Assembly (NCBI RefSeq): GCF_018919395.1
Contig: NZ_JAHLME010000001.1
Span: 868,001 to 932,000 of the forward strand
From: Geomonas azotofigens
GTDB taxonomy: Bacteria > Desulfobacterota > Desulfuromonadia > Geobacterales > Geobacteraceae
Reading direction: 5' to 3'
Length of the DNA: 64,000 bases
Each line of letters begins with the position of its first letter. Within the stretch, counting starts at the first letter, position 1. The notes beneath the pieces are model-generated. The model did not search any database. It worked only from the letters and a program-made list of their open reading frames with translations, and was not told where the DNA came from. Positions 62,533 through 64,000 of the stretch are shown here, piece after piece. The position numbers were made by a program, and so were the translations under genes.

Positions 62533-64000
62533 ATGGAACTGATCAACCAACACACCAAGGCGATCATGGAAGGATGCAAGGAGCGGGCGCGTGCCGCCGG
62601 GCTCACCTTCACCGACGAGAGCCTGGAATACATCGTGACCAACCGCGACCTGATCGAGCTGTCGCCGAAGGTCATGATCCCGACCCTGTACGACTACTGG
62701 GTGCATGACGTCGAGGTGTTGCGGGGCAAAGGGGAGTACGAACTCTACCCGCACAACCCGTACGAGACGGTCATCAACACCCGGCCCCCCATCTCGTTCT
62801 ACAACGACAACAACCCGGACTGGCTCAACGTGATGATCTTCTACCACGTGCTGGGCCACATCGATTTCTTCCAGAACAACCTCTACTTTCGGCATACCTG
62901 GGAGTACGACTTCACCGGGCAGGCGCTTTCGGACAAGCGGGTCATCGCGAAGCTCAGGGCCGAGAAGGGGCGGTGGGTGGATTACATCCTGGAATTCGCG
63001 CGCTCCATCGACAACCTGGTGGGCTACCACGACGAGCTCTCCCCGCTGTTCATGGCGCCGGAGGCCGCCACCTCGAGCCGGCTCGACTACTACTTCGACA
63101 CCTTTCTCCAGGTGGAGAAGAAGCTGCCGGTAGGGGAGTACCTGAAGGAGGTGGCCCGCTACAACGACGCCATCGCCCAGAACAAGGACGAAGGGGAGCG
63201 CATCTTCTTCGCCGAGGTGACCGCGAAGTATCCGGAAATGGAGGCCCACTTCGCCAAGAGCCAGAACGTGAAACGGGTGGAGCGGCGCGACCTGATGAAG
63301 TTCCTCATCGAGAATTCGGAATTCCTGGCGCGCGACGAGAACCAGTGGATGCGCTCGGTGCTCGAGGTGGTGCGCAAGACCTCAATCTTCTTCCAGCCCC
63401 AGATCCGCACCAAGATCATGAACGAGGGATGGGCGAGCTACTGGCACGAGAAGCTCTTCCTGGTGGACGACCGCATCAAGGGGCACGAGGTCGATTTCGC
63501 CCGCGTCCACGCGGGGGTCACCTCGATGCCGCGGGTGGGAATGAACCCGTACGCGCTGGGTATGCGGCTCATGTACCAGTTGAAGGAGAACGGCGACAAG
63601 GGCAAGACCGGCTACGAGTTCAACCGGCTCTCCGACCGGGAGGAGCGCAAGCGCTTCGATGCAGCCTCCGGCAAAGGCGACGAGTACCTGTTCAAGATCA
63701 GGAGCAATTACTGCGACTACCTGTTCATCAAGGATTTCGTCGACCAGGACTTCACCGATCGCTACGACCTGTTCGTCACCGGCAAGCGGCTCGACCCGCA
63801 GCGCATGGTCTGGCAGTACTACGTCAAGAGCCGGGACGCCAACGAGTACCGGGACATGGTCCTCGCCTCGCTGTACCATCCGCCCTACATCGAGATCGCC
63901 CCGGAACGCGGCGAGGATGGGATGCTCTACCTGGTACACCACTTCGAGGGAAAACAGCTGGTTTCGGAGTACATCGCCAACACCCTGGTCGGCATCGAGT
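62533..64000 (+). CDS. SpoVR family protein (cut by window edge)
   Basis: 489 codons in the window, continuing past the edge. MELINQHTKAIMEGCKERARAAGLTF opens the protein; NPYETVINTRPPISFYNDNN, GHIDFFQNNLYFRHTWEYDF, NEGWASYWHEKLFLVDDRI and NPYALGMRLMYQ are characteristic SpoVR segments. SpoVR was named for Bacillus spore cortex formation but is widespread in non-sporulating proteobacteria (YcgB). It starts nine bases after the DUF444 stop, completing the three-gene module. The reading frame is open to base 64000. Confidence 0.95.
   Translation, partial: MELINQHTKAIMEGCKERARAAGLTFTDESLEYIVTNRDLIELSPKVMIPTLYDYWVHDVEVLRGKGEYELYPHNPYETVINTRPPISFYNDNNPDWLNVMIFYHVLGHIDFFQNNLYFRHTWEYDFTGQALSDKRVIAKLRAEKGRWVDYILEFARSIDNLVGYHDELSPLFMAPEAATSSRLDYYFDTFLQVEKKLPVGEYLKEVARYNDAIAQNKDEGERIFFAEVTAKYPEMEAHFAKSQNVKRVERRDLMKFLIENSEFLARDENQWMRSVLEVVRKTSIFFQPQIRTKIMNEGWASYWHEKLFLVDDRIKGHEVDFARVHAGVTSMPRVGMNPYALGMRLMYQLKENGDKGKTGYEFNRLSDREERKRFDAASGKGDEYLFKIRSNYCDYLFIKDFVDQDFTDRYDLFVTGKRLDPQRMVWQYYVKSRDANEYRDMVLASLYHPPYIEIAPERGEDGMLYLVHHFEGKQLVSEYIANTLVGIE

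Noticed and set aside
62533..64000. Sporulation locus, because of SpoVR and PrkA
   Set aside because: These families are common in non-sporulating proteobacteria; no spore-specific gene is present.

Overview
The window reads as chromosome of a Geobacter-type (Desulfuromonadales/Geobacterales) bacterium. The evidence is high GC, many CXXCH multiheme cytochromes, futalosine-pathway menaquinone genes, GEMM-class cyclic-dinucleotide riboswitches, chemotaxis receptors and CheB/CheR-type hybrids. Species-level assignment is not possible by eye. No prophage, CRISPR array, plasmid or rRNA operon was seen. One tRNA gene, one group II intron and one small MITE-like inverted repeat are present.

1-9.7 kb holds a truncated chemotaxis receptor, PEP carboxylase, a small His-rich membrane protein, a lipoprotein, an octaheme hydroxylamine-oxidoreductase-like cytochrome with an FNR/HcpR-like box, a TSCPD protein, tRNA methyltransferase TrmO behind an unexplained leader with a terminator, a complete receptor, and a triheme cytochrome with a periplasmic partner. 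9.9-19.4 kb holds a 1265-residue CheB-CheR-PAS-kinase-receiver protein, then a class IIC group II intron. The intron lies between a nonaheme IPT/TIG cytochrome gene and what looks like that gene's own terminator. The cytochrome gene is preceded by a GEMM-Ib aptamer with A at the specificity position (3',3'-cGAMP type) fused to a terminator. A lone fibronectin-III protein, a degenerate 21-bp tandem array and tRNA-Pro(CGG) follow.

21.5-34.8 kb is the most distinctive part. A second GEMM aptamer, with G at the specificity position (c-di-GMP type) and followed by a terminator, leads into five co-directional secreted-protein genes spanning 13 kb: a 165-aa DUF11 protein, 492-aa and 419-aa filament-like proteins, a 2289-aa DUF11/SdrB/OmpA/beta-barrel giant, and an 868-aa DUF11-repeat protein. 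This looks like a cyclic-dinucleotide-controlled cell-surface system; its function is inferred, not shown.

35-44 kb holds a monoheme lipoprotein, the late futalosine menaquinone operon (UbiD-, UbiA- and UbiX-like enzymes, MqnE, MqnC), hisC and RNase D. 44-52.5 kb is housekeeping and stress: DUF72, RsmE, PrmA, the PPDK/PEPS regulatory kinase, an OmpR-type regulator without a kinase, HtrA, an RNase Z-like hydrolase and two DUF507 proteins. 52.5-58.6 kb has CIRCE-groES-groEL, an overlapping HEAT/HD-GYP pair and a lipoprotein. The right end is the PrkA kinase - DUF444 - SpoVR stress module; spoVR runs off the edge. Short 9-bp tandem repeats recur in intergenic spacers (33.9, 39.2 and 40.4 kb).
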